Shown one piece after another: positions 1 to 9,348 of a stretch of 64,000 nt of DNA. The notes under the pieces were generated by a model. The model ran no database searches and was not told the DNA's origin. It saw only the letters and a list, made by a program, of their open reading frames with translations. This DNA comes from Pseudonocardia sp. MH-G8 (GTDB taxonomy: Bacteria; Actinomycetota; Actinomycetes; Mycobacteriales; Pseudonocardiaceae): NCBI RefSeq assembly GCF_002262885.1, contig NZ_NKYF01000002.1:124001-188000 (forward strand), in the 5' to 3' direction. Within the stretch, counting starts at the first letter, position 1. Every line of letters starts with the position of its first letter. Position numbers and translations under genes: made by a program.

Positions 1-516
1 CACCAGCGGGGCCGCCGACCACCAGCCGGGCCCGAAGTGCAGCTCGGCGTAGAGCGGGATGCCGGCCGACATGGCCGCGGCGGGCGCGGGCACGCCCACG
101 AAGAACTCCCGGGTGAACGGGAACTCGTCCTCCTCGTCGATGAGCGTGTTGAACCGCGCGAGCCGCAGCATCATGCAGACGGCGAACACGAGCGCGACGA
201 TCCAGCCGTACCGGTTGCCTTCGAGAGCCCAGATGTAGAGGACGAGCGCGGGCGCCACGCCGAACGAGACGAGGTCGGCGAGCGAGTCGAGCTCGGCCCC
301 GATCCGGGTGGTGGCATCGAGCATCCGGGCGAGCCTGCCGTCCAGCGCGTCGCACAGCGCCGCCGCCCCGACCGCCGCGACGCACAGCTCGAACCGCCCG
401 CTCAGCGCGAAGTACACGGCGGACAGGCCCGAGCACAGCGCGAGGACGGTGACGGCGTTCGGCAGCAGCCGCACGCTCGCGGGGTAGTTCCTCGCGGGGT
501 AGTTCGGAGCGGGCAT
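1..516 (-). CDS. pssA: CDP-diacylglycerol-serine O-phosphatidyltransferase, 3' end outside window
   Basis: Partial gene: the first 172 codons are visible and the C-terminus lies beyond the left edge. The product is an integral membrane CDP-alcohol phosphotransferase that makes phosphatidylserine from CDP-diacylglycerol and serine. The family motif DG-x2-AR-x8-G-x3-D-x3-D is complete at about residues 55-77 (DGRLAR, then GAELDSLAD), and hydrophobic segments flank it. The ATG at 516-514 shares one base with the psd stop codon (TGATG), so the two genes are translationally coupled. They catalyse consecutive steps to phosphatidylethanolamine. Because the motif is also shared by other CDP-alcohol transferases, the serine specificity rests largely on the psd neighbour. 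Confidence 0.92.
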   Translation of the reverse strand, partial: MPAPNYPARNYPASVRLLPNAVTVLALCSGLSAVYFALSGRFELCVAAVGAAALCDALDGRLARMLDATTRIGAELDSLADLVSFGVAPALVLYIWALEGNRYGWIVALVFAVCMMLRLARFNTLIDEEDEFPFTREFFVGVPAPAAAMSAGIPLYAELHFGPGWWSAAPLV

Positions 517-1223
517 CAGGCGGTCCCGGGAAGTGCGGCGAGCACGGTCTCTCCCCCGATGGTGCGCTGCCCGGGCGCCACGGCCACCCGCGAGCCCGGC
601 GGCAGGTAGACGTCGACCCGCGAACCGAACCGGATCAGGCCGTACGTCTCTCCCGCGGCCACCTCGTCGCCGGGCGCGACGTCGCAGACGATGCGACGGG
701 CGAGCAGCCCGGCGATCTGGACGACGCCGATGCGCGCGCCGTCACCGGTCTGGAGCAGCAGCGCGTTGCGCTCGTTGTCCTCGCTGGCCTTGTCGAGGTC
801 GGCGGAGAGGAAGGTGCCGGGGCGGTAGGCGACATCGAGCACGCGCCCGTCGACGGGGATGCGCTGCACGTGGACGTCGAGCACGGACAGGAACACGCTC
901 ACCCGCGGCACCGGCTCCCGCGGCAGGTCCAGCTCGGCGGGCGGCGGGACCTCCGACACGGTGGCAACCGTGCCGTCGGCCGCGGCGAGCACGACCCCGG
1001 TGAGCGGCGGGCGCACCCGGCGCGGGTTGCGGAAGAAGAGGGCGGTGGCGGCCGTCGCGAGCGCACCGGCGACGGCACCGCGGCCGGTGGCGGCCCGGAC
1101 GAGGGCGGCCGCGCCGGCGACCGCGGCCACCAGGGGGCGGCCACCGGGGTGCATCGGCGGGATCGAGGCCCGCACCAACCCGGCGACGTGCGGCAGGGAC
1201 AGCGAGGGCGTCGGGTCGGGCAT
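516..1223 (-). CDS. psd: Phosphatidylserine decarboxylase, short form
   Basis: A 235-residue pyruvoyl enzyme that decarboxylates phosphatidylserine to phosphatidylethanolamine. An N-terminal hydrophobic stretch (about residues 28-60) precedes FFRNPRR. The core contains SVFLSVLDVHVQRIP and, near the C-terminus, FGSRVDVYLPPGSRV, where the Ser of the GS pair is the expected self-cleavage residue that becomes the pyruvoyl group. I chose the ATG at 1223 because it gives the usual length of actinobacterial short-form enzymes. The frame stays open upstream to 1622, but that extension is arginine-rich and unlike the family. The stop overlaps the pssA start. Confidence 0.9.
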   Translation of the reverse strand: MPDPTPSLSLPHVAGLVRASIPPMHPGGRPLVAAVAGAAALVRAATGRGAVAGALATAATALFFRNPRRVRPPLTGVVLAAADGTVATVSEVPPPAELDLPREPVPRVSVFLSVLDVHVQRIPVDGRVLDVAYRPGTFLSADLDKASEDNERNALLLQTGDGARIGVVQIAGLLARRIVCDVAPGDEVAAGETYGLIRFGSRVDVYLPPGSRVAVAPGQRTIGGETVLAALPGTA

Positions 1224-1637
1224 GGGAGTGGATCGGCTCCTCCGGCGTGGCGGCCCGGTCGGGCCGCAGGGGCGGCGGTTACGGTACGCCCAGGGGAGGT
1301 GGCCGACGACGGCAGCGGTCACCGTCTGCCACATCGCCGTCACGTGGAACGGACCGGCACCACGCAAAGGGCCGGGGCCGCCATCCCCCGAGACGACGAC
1401 CCCGGCCGTGGAACCGCTCGTCCGCTCCCCAGCGACGGGCGGTAGGTCCAGTGCGTGTGGCCCGGTTACCCGGTCCGTGGTGAAAGTATCCCCGAGCGTA
1501 CGTTCGATCGTCCAGGTCACACGGTGAGGAACCGCGCGATGTGCACCGATCGGCCGAACACTCACCAGTAAGACGCTCCGATGGCTCCGAACGTTGCCCA
1601 CTCGGTTTGTGATCCCTGACACAATCTACTGGACGGG
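1224..1637. other. Intergenic stretch between moeA and psd, no gene assigned
   Basis: This 414-base gap separates the 3' end of moeA from the start of psd, both on the minus strand. The short frames that cross it read as arginine/glycine/proline-rich sequence with no family resemblance. It presumably carries the psd-pssA promoter on the minus strand, but I cannot point to a convincing -35/-10 pair. Confidence 0.4.
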
Positions 1638-2864
1638 TCAGCCTTCGAGCAACCATGTCTCCACGCTCGCGCCCTCGGCGAGTTCGGTGACGTCCTCCGG
1701 AACCGCCACGAGACACTCCGCCCGCGCGAGCGATCCGAGCAGGTGCGATGCCGGCCCGCCGAGCTCCCGTACGGTGCCGCGCACGGCGTCCAGCACCCCG
1801 CGGCGGAACTGCCGGCGGCCGGACGGGGACGTCCAGTGCTCACTCAGCGTGGCGGTCACGACCGGCCGGTCCGGGTGCGGGTGGCCGAGCGCGGCACGCA
1901 GCGCCGGCCGCACGAAGACCTCGAACGAGACGTGCGAGCTCACCGGGTTGCCCGGCAGCGTCACGACGGCGACGCCGCCCGGGTCGGTCAGCCGTCCCGC
2001 GCCCTGGGGCCCGCCGGGCTGCATCGCGACCTTGACGAACTCGACGCCCCGGCCGGTGAAGGCGTCCTTGACGACCTCGTAGGCGCCTGCGCTCACACCC
2101 CCGGACGTGAGGAGGAGGTCGACGGGCCCGTCGGCGAGGCGTTCGCGCAGCCTGCCGAGGAACTGCTCGACGTCGTCGGGGACGAAGCGGAGCAGCTCCG
2201 CGCTGCCCCCGGCGTCCTCGACCGCGGCGGCGAGCATCGGCCCGTTCGACTCGTAGATCTGGCCCGGCTGCAGCGGGGTGCCCGCGGCGACGAGCTCCGA
2301 ACCGGTGGACAGCACGAGCACGCGGGGCCTGCGCCGCACGGGGACGGTGGCGCATCCGACCGCGGCGGCGACCCCGATCTGCGGGGCCCCCAGCACCGTC
2401 CCGGCGGACAGGACGACGTCGCCCGCGCGGACGTCCTCCCCCGCGCGTCGCACGTGGGCTCCCGCAGCCGGCGCCGCGGACAGCCGCACCCGATCGAGGC
2501 CCGCGTCGGTCTGCTCGACGGGCACGATCGCGTCCGCACCCTCGGGCACCGCCGCCCCCGTCATGATCCGGTGCGCCGTACCGGGCCCCAGCGCGGGGAC
2601 ATCGGTGCGGCCGGCCGGGATGTCCGCGGCCACCGGGAGTTCGACGGGCGCGGCGGCCGTGGCACCCGCCAGGTCGGCGGCGCGCACGGCGTAGCCGTCC
2701 ATCGCGGAGTTGTCGAACGAGGGAAGGGCCACGGCCGCGACGACGTCGGCGGCCAGCACGCGCCCGCGCGCCAGCCCGACCGGGACGTCCTCCGACGGCA
2801 TCGGGGCCAGCAGCGCGGCGACGACCGCGCGGTGCTCGTCGACCGTTCTCGGGGTGCTCACCAC
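1638..2864 (-). CDS. moeA: Molybdopterin molybdenumtransferase MoeA
   Basis: A cytosolic enzyme of about 408 residues that inserts molybdate into adenylylated molybdopterin, the last common step of molybdenum cofactor synthesis. Family signatures appear in order: [19 protein letters not shown] near residue 40, [19 protein letters not shown] near 95, LSTGSELV...[11 protein letters not shown] in the middle domain, [19 protein letters not shown] near 245, and [19 protein letters not shown]. Two adjacent GTG codons (2864 and 2861) are possible starts; 2864 sits about nine bases after an AGGA. It is divergent from the cold-shock gene. Further cofactor genes lie about 32 kb away in the same window. 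Confidence 0.93.
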   Translation of the reverse strand: MVSTPRTVDEHRAVVAALLAPMPSEDVPVGLARGRVLAADVVAAVALPSFDNSAMDGYAVRAADLAGATAAAPVELPVAADIPAGRTDVPALGPGTAHRIMTGAAVPEGADAIVPVEQTDAGLDRVRLSAAPAAGAHVRRAGEDVRAGDVVLSAGTVLGAPQIGVAAAVGCATVPVRRRPRVLVLSTGSELVAAGTPLQPGQIYESNGPMLAAAVEDAGGSAELLRFVPDDVEQFLGRLRERLADGPVDLLLTSGGVSAGAYEVVKDAFTGRGVEFVKVAMQPGGPQGAGRLTDPGGVAVVTLPGNPVSSHVSFEVFVRPALRAALGHPHPDRPVVTATLSEHWTSPSGRRQFRRGVLDAVRGTVRELGGPASHLLGSLARAECLVAVPEDVTELAEGASVETWLLEG

Positions 2865-2995
2865 GAGTGGACATCCTGCCCGACCGCCCTTTTCGGGCCC
2901 GGACGACGTGTCGGATCTGGGGTAGCGTCGGCCACGTCGGAACAGCACGATGCGCGAGCGGCGACGCACGGGCAGCACAGCAACATGGAGGTGCC

Positions 2996-3199
2996 GTGGC
3001 CCAGGGCACGGTCAAGTGGTTCAACGCGGAGAAGGGCTTCGGCTTCATCGCCACGGACGGCGGGCCGGACGTCTTCGTCCACTACAGCGCGATCCAGTCG
3101 GAGGGTTTCCGCACCCTCGACGAGGGCGACCGCGTGGAGTTCGAGACCACCGCGGGGCGGGACGGCCGCAGCCAGGCCGACGCCGTCCGCCGGATCTAG
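2996..3199 (+). CDS. Cold-shock domain protein
   Basis: A 67-residue single-stranded nucleic-acid-binding protein made of one cold-shock domain. RNP1 is seen as KGFGFI (about residues 13-18) and RNP2 as VFVHYSAI (about 27-34), preceded by the usual [11 protein letters not shown] start. The GTG start at 2996 lies four bases after a GGAGG, which fixes the start against the longer open frame. A strong hairpin closes the unit downstream, so it is probably monocistronic and independent of groEL. Such proteins act as RNA chaperones; a cold-specific role cannot be read from sequence. Confidence 0.95.
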   Translation: MAQGTVKWFNAEKGFGFIATDGGPDVFVHYSAIQSEGFRTLDEGDRVEFETTAGRDGRSQADAVRRI

Positions 3200-3232
3200 C
3201 GGAACCGCTCGATCCACAGCAACGCGTCACAC

Positions 3233-3259
3233 GGGGGGACCGGCCGGGCCGGTCCCCCC
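3233..3259 (+). terminator. Rho-independent-type hairpin after the cold-shock gene
   Basis: A perfect 13-base inverted repeat (GGGGGGACCGGCC and its complement) with a single-base nominal loop, starting 34 bases after the stop codon. There is no T-tract, as is common in actinobacteria. Confidence 0.75.
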
Positions 3260-3286
3260 GACGTGCGTCCGGACCCGGCCGGTCGC

Positions 3287-3313
3287 CTTGCACTCGCCTG
3301 CCCCGAGTGCTAA
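3287..3313 (+). promoter_or_regulatory. CIRCE element 1 (HrcA operator)
   Basis: CTTGCACTC, nine bases, GAGTGCTAA. The right half matches the consensus TTAGCACTC-N9-GAGTGCTAA exactly; the left half differs at two positions. It lies 139 bases before the groEL start and just upstream of a second, better-matched copy. HrcA represses chaperonin genes through this element. Confidence 0.8.
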
Positions 3314-3321
3314 AACCGGGG

Positions 3322-5083
<1,762 letters not shown>

Positions 5084-5111
5084 GTCCACTCCACCCGCAG
5101 TACCGCACGTC

Positions 5112-5161
5112 CCGCAGGGGCGGCACCCACTGTCACACCAGACAGGGTGCCGCCCCTGCGG
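5112..5161 (+). terminator. Hairpin terminator after groEL
   Basis: A 17-base perfect stem (CCGCAGGGGCGGCACCC and complement) around a 16-base loop that can itself form a short TGTC/GACA stem. It lies 28 bases after the groEL stop codon and has no T-tract. Confidence 0.85.
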
Positions 5162-5310
5162 CGTCTCGGCCGAGACGACCACGCGCGCCCGAGCAGCCCG
5201 CGAGTCGCCGCCTCCGGTGCGCGAGTCGGGCCCTGCGGCGCGCGAGTCGGGTCGCCAGCGTCCGGGAGCGGTTTCGCGTCGCCAAGTCGACGCCGGCGGG
5301 GCGAGGGCGC

Positions 5311-5378
5311 CAAGATCCGAGGTATCGGTTGCTCATCGTCGTGACGACAGCAATGAGCAACCGATACTCCGGATCTTG
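5311..5378. repeat. Long palindromic element, copy A
   Basis: Left arm 5311-5336 and right arm 5353-5378 are complementary over 26 bases with two mismatches. The 16-base centre contains a further GTCGT-G-ACGAC hairpin. The core TATCGGTTGCTCAT recurs with one change in a second palindrome at 9226-9287. It lies in the 460-base gap between groEL and the YciI gene, which otherwise shows nothing. It could be a terminator, a protein-binding site or a REP-like repeat. Confidence 0.7.
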
Positions 5379-5545
5379 ATGGCGGCGGCTCCATCGCGCG
5401 GATCCTGCGGCAACGAGTCGGAGCGCGAACGACCCATCAGTGTGACGGCGGACACGCAACGAGGATGTCGACCGGCGGGTCGCCCGCTCCGTACTGCTGT
5501 CGAACGCCGCCCGGCAGCCGGGCGGCGCGACGCCGAGGAGGAACC

Positions 5546-5926
5546 GTGAAGTACCTGCTGATCATCCAGATGAACCCGGCCACCTGGGAGTCGCTGTCCG
5601 AGGAGGAGCGCACGGCGATCGCCGAGGGCCAGAGCGGGTTCATGGACACGATCACCGCGACGGGCGAGCTGGTCGGCACCCACGCACTCGCGGACCCCTC
5701 CCAGAGCGCGGTGGTGCAGGGCCGTCCCGGGGCGTTCACGGTGACCGACGGGCCGTTCGCCGAGGCCAAGGAGTACATGGGCGGCTTCTACGTGGTCGAC
5801 TGCGAGAACGTGGAGCGCGCCCACGAGCTCGCGGCCATGATCCCGGGAACCGACCGGCTGCCGATCGAGGTCCGTCCGGTGATCTTCACTGCCGGCTACG
5901 GGCTCGAGGAGCAGGCCGGCGGGTGA
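5546..5926 (+). CDS. YciI-like (DGPF domain) protein, ECF42 partner
   Basis: A 126-residue cytosolic protein of the YCII/DGPF family. The diagnostic segment VTDGPFAEAKEYMGGFYVVD lies at about residues 72-91, with an N-terminal MKYLLIIQMNP-type strand. The GTG start at 5546 follows GAGGAGGA with good spacing. The stop overlaps the start of the next gene by GTGA, so it is co-translated with an ECF sigma factor. This pairing defines the ECF42 group, where one or more DGPF proteins take the place of a classical anti-sigma factor; their biochemical role is unsettled. Confidence 0.9.
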   Translation: MKYLLIIQMNPATWESLSEEERTAIAEGQSGFMDTITATGELVGTHALADPSQSAVVQGRPGAFTVTDGPFAEAKEYMGGFYVVDCENVERAHELAAMIPGTDRLPIEVRPVIFTAGYGLEEQAGG

Positions 5927-7185
5927 GCCACGAGCCGGACGTCGAGGACCTGCTGCGCCGCAGCGCGCCGCAGGTCCTCGGCGCGCTGGTCCGCCGCCAC
6001 AGCCGCTTCGACCTGTGCGAGGACGCGCTCCAGGAGGCCCTGCTCGCCGCGGCGACCGGATGGCCGCAGCACGGGATCCCGGACGAGCCGGTCGCCTGGC
6101 TGGTGACCGTGGCGGGCCGGCGGCTGACCGACCAGTGGCGCAGCGAGCACGCGCGACGCCGGCGCGAGGAGGCGCTGGCCGTCCAGGAGCCGCCGGACCG
6201 GCGCCACGCTCCCGGCGCCGACGTCGACCTGCTGGCGGGCTCCCCCGATCCGGTGGACGACACGCTCGACCTGCTGCTGTTGTGCGCCCACCCGGCGTTG
6301 TCCGGGCCGAGCCGGATCGCGCTGACCCTCCGCGCGGTCGGCGGCCTGAGCACCGTGGAGATCGCGCGGGCGTTCCTGGTGCCCGAGCCCACGATGGCCC
6401 AGCGCATCAGCCGGGCCAAGGCGACGATCAGCGCAGCGGGGGGATCGTTCCCGCTGCCCGACCACGACCGCGACGAGCGCCTCGCCGCCGCCCTGCACGT
6501 CCTCTACGTGATCTTCAACGAGGGGTACACGGCCAGCGCGGGCCGGCAGCTGACCCGGGTCGATCTCACCGCGGAAGCACTGCGCCTGGTCCGCAGGCTG
6601 CACGAGCTCCACCCGAGCGACGGTGAGATCGCCGGGCTGCTCGCGCTCATGCTGGTCACCGACTCCCGGCGGGACGCCCGGATCAGCGACGACGGGTGTC
6701 TCGTGCCACTGGCCGAGCAGGACCGGCGGCGCTGGGACCACCACGCCATCGCCGAGGCGGCGCGGCTGCTCGCGCACGCCCTGGCCACCGCACCGCTCGG
6801 GCCCTACCAGCTCCAGGCCGCGATCGCCGCCGTGCACGCCGAGGCCGCGACCGACGCCGACACCGACTGGCACCAGATCGTCGTCCTCTACGCCATGCTC
6901 GAGCGGCGGTCGGACAACCCGGTCGTCACCCTCAACCGGGCGGTGGCAGTCGGCATGGCTCAGGGCCCCGCCGCGGGCCTGCAGGTCCTCGACTCCGTGG
7001 CCGACGACCCGCGCCTGCGCCGCAACCACCGGCCCGACGCCGTCCGGGCCCACCTGCTCGAACGGCTCGGGGACCACGCAGGCGCCCGCGAGCACTACCG
7101 GCGGGCCGCGCGCGCCGCCCTCAACCAACCCGAGAAGCGCTACCTCGAGGAGCGGGCCGCCCGCACCGGCGCGGCGGGACCCTGA
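5923..7185 (+). CDS. ECF sigma factor, ECF42 group (DUF6596 C-terminus)
   Basis: A 420-residue RNA polymerase sigma factor with an extended C-terminus. Region 2 spans about residues 8-75 (CEDALQEALLAA, then WLVTVAGRRLTDQWR), and region 4 about 125-180 (LTLRAVGGLSTVEIARAFLV, then QRISRAKATI). A long helical extension follows, with the characteristic NEGYTAS near residue 200 and a TPR-like tail ending in EKRYLEERAA. The extension is normal for ECF42 and is thought to regulate the sigma factor in cis. No anti-sigma gene is adjacent. The GTG start lies inside the stop of the YciI gene. Target genes cannot be read from this window. Confidence 0.92.
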   Translation: MSHEPDVEDLLRRSAPQVLGALVRRHSRFDLCEDALQEALLAAATGWPQHGIPDEPVAWLVTVAGRRLTDQWRSEHARRRREEALAVQEPPDRRHAPGADVDLLAGSPDPVDDTLDLLLLCAHPALSGPSRIALTLRAVGGLSTVEIARAFLVPEPTMAQRISRAKATISAAGGSFPLPDHDRDERLAAALHVLYVIFNEGYTASAGRQLTRVDLTAEALRLVRRLHELHPSDGEIAGLLALMLVTDSRRDARISDDGCLVPLAEQDRRRWDHHAIAEAARLLAHALATAPLGPYQLQAAIAAVHAEAATDADTDWHQIVVLYAMLERRSDNPVVTLNRAVAVGMAQGPAAGLQVLDSVADDPRLRRNHRPDAVRAHLLERLGDHAGAREHYRRAARAALNQPEKRYLEERAARTGAAGP

Positions 7186-7209
7186 GTGCCCTGTTCTGCA
7201 CGTGCGGGC

Positions 7210-7536
7210 TCAGCCTCCGGCGAAAACGGCGAGGGACACGAGGACCACGAACGCGTACCAGAGCAGGGACAGGAGCGCACGGTTGCCGGTCCCCCCACTG
7301 CGTCGCAGGCGGTAGCCCCACACCGCGATGGCCACCGGGACCGCGAGCGTCGAGAGCAGGACGACGGCGAGGGTGATCGCCTCCCCCATACAGGCAGCGG
7401 CCTCGGGCCGCGGCCCGGCGTCGTAGCACATCGGCGAGAGCCCGAGGAAGAGCAGACCCAGGTAGACGGAGGGCACCGACAGCAGTGCCGAGACCACCAC
7501 CGCGGGCAGCACCAGGGAAATACCCTTCACGTCCAC
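7210..7536 (-). CDS. Small four-helix membrane protein, unknown function
   Basis: A 108-residue protein that I do not assign to a named family. Hydrophobic segments occur at about residues 7-33, 52-74 and 86-107. Between the first and second is a short loop containing two cysteines (MCYDAGPRPEAAACMGE), and a basic RLRRSGG loop lies before the last segment. GTG at 7536 is used as the start; another GTG two codons downstream is equally possible. It is convergent with the sigma factor gene, with 24 bases between the stops. The hydrophobic pattern makes a real gene likely. Confidence 0.65.
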   Translation of the reverse strand: MDVKGISLVLPAVVVSALLSVPSVYLGLLFLGLSPMCYDAGPRPEAAACMGEAITLAVVLLSTLAVPVAIAVWGYRLRRSGGTGNRALLSLLWYAFVVLVSLAVFAGG

Positions 7537-7605
7537 GATCCCGACGCTAGTGAGCGTGGATCGGGCGTACCTCCGCGCAACTACGCAGGGGCGCCGTGGA
7601 CGGGG

Positions 7606-8571
7606 TCAGCCGGATCCGTAGCGCGCCGCCGTCGCCGCCGCACGCTCGGCCAGCGCGGCGCGCAGCGGCTCCGGGCCGAGGGCCTCCGCGTCCGGGCCCA
7701 GTGCCCAGATCATCGCCAAGGCGTGGTCGAGACCGCCGAACTCGAGTTCCACGCGCACCCACCCGTCCCCGTCCCGGCGTTCGGCGCCCATCCCTCGCGC
7801 GCGCTCCACGAGCGTCGCCCGCGCCGTCTCCCGCACGCGCACGACGGCCGTCACCTCCCGGATTCCGGCCATGAACCGGGCACGACGCTCCTCCCACAGC
7901 CGTTCCAGGTCGATGCCGGTCGGCCGGTCCGCCGGCTCGACCATCGCCTCGGCGTCCTGCAGCCGGGAGAGCCGGTAGGTGCGCTCGACGCCGTCACGGG
8001 TGGCCAGCAGGTACCACTGACCGCGCGCGTTCACGAGCCCGATCGGGTCGACCGTGCGCCACCGCGGCTCCTCACCACTGGCGGCATACCGGATGCGCAG
8101 CTTGCGGCCCCCGAACACGGCGCACCGCACCGCGTCGAGCGGCGCCTCGTCGTCGGCGGGGGCCTCGCGCCGAGTGATCATCCCGTCGGGACGGACGAGG
8201 ATGCGTCCGGCCACGCGGGTGGCGTCGTCGCGCTGCTGCTGCGGGAGCGCCGCCACGACCTTGCGCATCGCCGAGGCGAGCGCGGGGGCCATACCGGGAT
8301 CGGGCGAGGCGGCGCGGGATCCGGCGACGAGCAGCGCGACCGCCTCCTTCGAGGTGAGCCCGGTGAGGTCGGTGCTGTAGCCGGGCACGAGCGCGAAGCC
8401 ACCGAACCGCCCCCGCTCGGCGTAGATCGGTACGCCTGCGGTCGAGAGCGCCTCCACGTCGCGCAGCACCGTGCGCGTGGAGACCTCCAGCTCGCGGGCG
8501 AGCGCCGCGGCGGACATCCGGCCGTGGTGCTGCAGCAGCAGCAACAGCGAGAGCAGGCGGTCGGCGCGCAT
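7606..8571 (-). CDS. YafY-type transcriptional regulator (HTH_11 plus WYL domain)
   Basis: A 321-residue DNA-binding regulator. The N-terminal winged helix (about residues 1-60) reads MRADRLLSLLLLLQHHGRMS, followed by ELEVSTRTVLRDVEALS. A central WYL-type ligand-sensing domain carries RWRTVDPIGLVNARGQWYLLA at about residues 170-190, and a C-terminal WCX-like region follows. The ATG at 8571 is the natural start, although the frame remains open far upstream. It is divergent from a DinB-like gene 62 bases away, and an imperfect palindrome lies between them. The usual role is control of the neighbouring gene, often in response to stress or nucleic-acid ligands; that is inference here. Confidence 0.88.
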   Translation of the reverse strand: MRADRLLSLLLLLQHHGRMSAAALARELEVSTRTVLRDVEALSTAGVPIYAERGRFGGFALVPGYSTDLTGLTSKEAVALLVAGSRAASPDPGMAPALASAMRKVVAALPQQQRDDATRVAGRILVRPDGMITRREAPADDEAPLDAVRCAVFGGRKLRIRYAASGEEPRWRTVDPIGLVNARGQWYLLATRDGVERTYRLSRLQDAEAMVEPADRPTGIDLERLWEERRARFMAGIREVTAVVRVRETARATLVERARGMGAERRDGDGWVRVELEFGGLDHALAMIWALGPDAEALGPEPLRAALAERAAATAARYGSG

Positions 8572-8587
8572 GGTTCGAGAGTGCCAG

Positions 8588-8616
8588 GGATATACGACAC
8601 AAGGCGTCGTGTATCC
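8588..8616. promoter_or_regulatory. Imperfect palindrome, candidate operator of the WYL regulator
   Basis: GGATATACGACAC, three bases, GCGTCGTGTATCC: 13-base arms matching at 11 positions. It lies between two divergent starts (8571 and 8634), where an operator controlling both would be expected. Confidence 0.5.
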
Positions 8617-8633
8617 GCTCCAGACTCGACCGC

Positions 8634-9227
8634 ATGACGACCACGGAGACCACCGACCCCCGCCCGCTCTACGACAGCGCCCTCTCCTGGACGCTCGGCG
8701 TGATGCGGTCCATCCGCTCCGAGCAGCTCTCCCACCCGACCCCGTGCTCGGAGCTCGACGTGCGCGGCCTGCTCGCCCACCTCGTCGCCACCGTCCACCG
8801 GACCGCCGCAGCCGGGCGGGGCGAGGATGCGGGCACCGTGCCGTGGAGCGTCCCGCCGGTGCCGGGCGACGACTGGTCCCGCGCCTACGCCGACGCGATC
8901 GACTCGATGTGGACCGTGTGGCGCGCCGCCGATGCCCCGCTCGACGGCACCGTCCGGGCGCCGTTCGGCACCGTGCCCGGTCGCGCTGCGCTGATGGCCT
9001 ACACCTCCGAGACGCTGGTGCACGGCTGGGACCTGGCCGTCGCCACGGGGCAGGACGTCGAGGCCGACGACCCCGCGGTGGCCGCCGCCGCGCTCGCCGC
9101 GATGCAGCACGCCCTGCCGGCCGAGCCCCGCGGTGGCCCGGTGCCGTTCGCGGCCCCGGTGCCGCCCCGCGCGGACGCCGGACCGACGGAGCGCCTGGCC
9201 AACTGGTGCGGCCACGCCCGACCGTGA
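8634..9227 (+). CDS. TIGR03086-family (mycothiol-dependent DinB-like) metal-binding protein
   Basis: A 197-residue four-helix-bundle protein related to mycothiol-dependent maleylpyruvate isomerases. The family pattern PTPCSELDVRGLLAHLVAT is near residue 35, and SETLVHGWDLAVATGQ is near residue 125; the His of each is an expected zinc ligand. It ends ERLANWCGHARP, similar to the family's usual final motif. The ATG at 8634 is the first in frame after the palindrome shared with the divergent WYL gene. Such proteins are thought to be thiol-dependent transferases in actinobacteria; the substrate is unknown. Confidence 0.85.
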   Translation: MTTTETTDPRPLYDSALSWTLGVMRSIRSEQLSHPTPCSELDVRGLLAHLVATVHRTAAAGRGEDAGTVPWSVPPVPGDDWSRAYADAIDSMWTVWRAADAPLDGTVRAPFGTVPGRAALMAYTSETLVHGWDLAVATGQDVEADDPAVAAAALAAMQHALPAEPRGGPVPFAAPVPPRADAGPTERLANWCGHARP

Positions 9228-9287
9228 TCTCGAGTATCGGTTGCACATGGTCGTGCGCACGACCATGTGCAACCGATACCGCAGATC
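9226..9287. repeat. Long palindromic element, copy B
   Basis: Bases 9234-9256 and 9257-9279 are perfectly complementary over 23 bases with no loop. After three unpaired positions, GATCT at 9226-9230 pairs with AGATC at 9283-9287. The arm contains TATCGGTTGCACAT, the same core as copy A at 5311-5378. It begins just before the stop codon of the DinB-like gene and could serve as its terminator. Confidence 0.75.
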
Positions 9288-9348
9288 TTGACTCCTCAGA
9301 TGTGCGAGTTCATCCTTGGAAAGCGCATACCGAGGAGTTCGACAGCAC

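Noticed and set aside
1224..1622. N-terminal extension of psd up to 1622
   Set aside because: The extension has no resemblance to the family and would make the enzyme far longer than other short-form decarboxylases.
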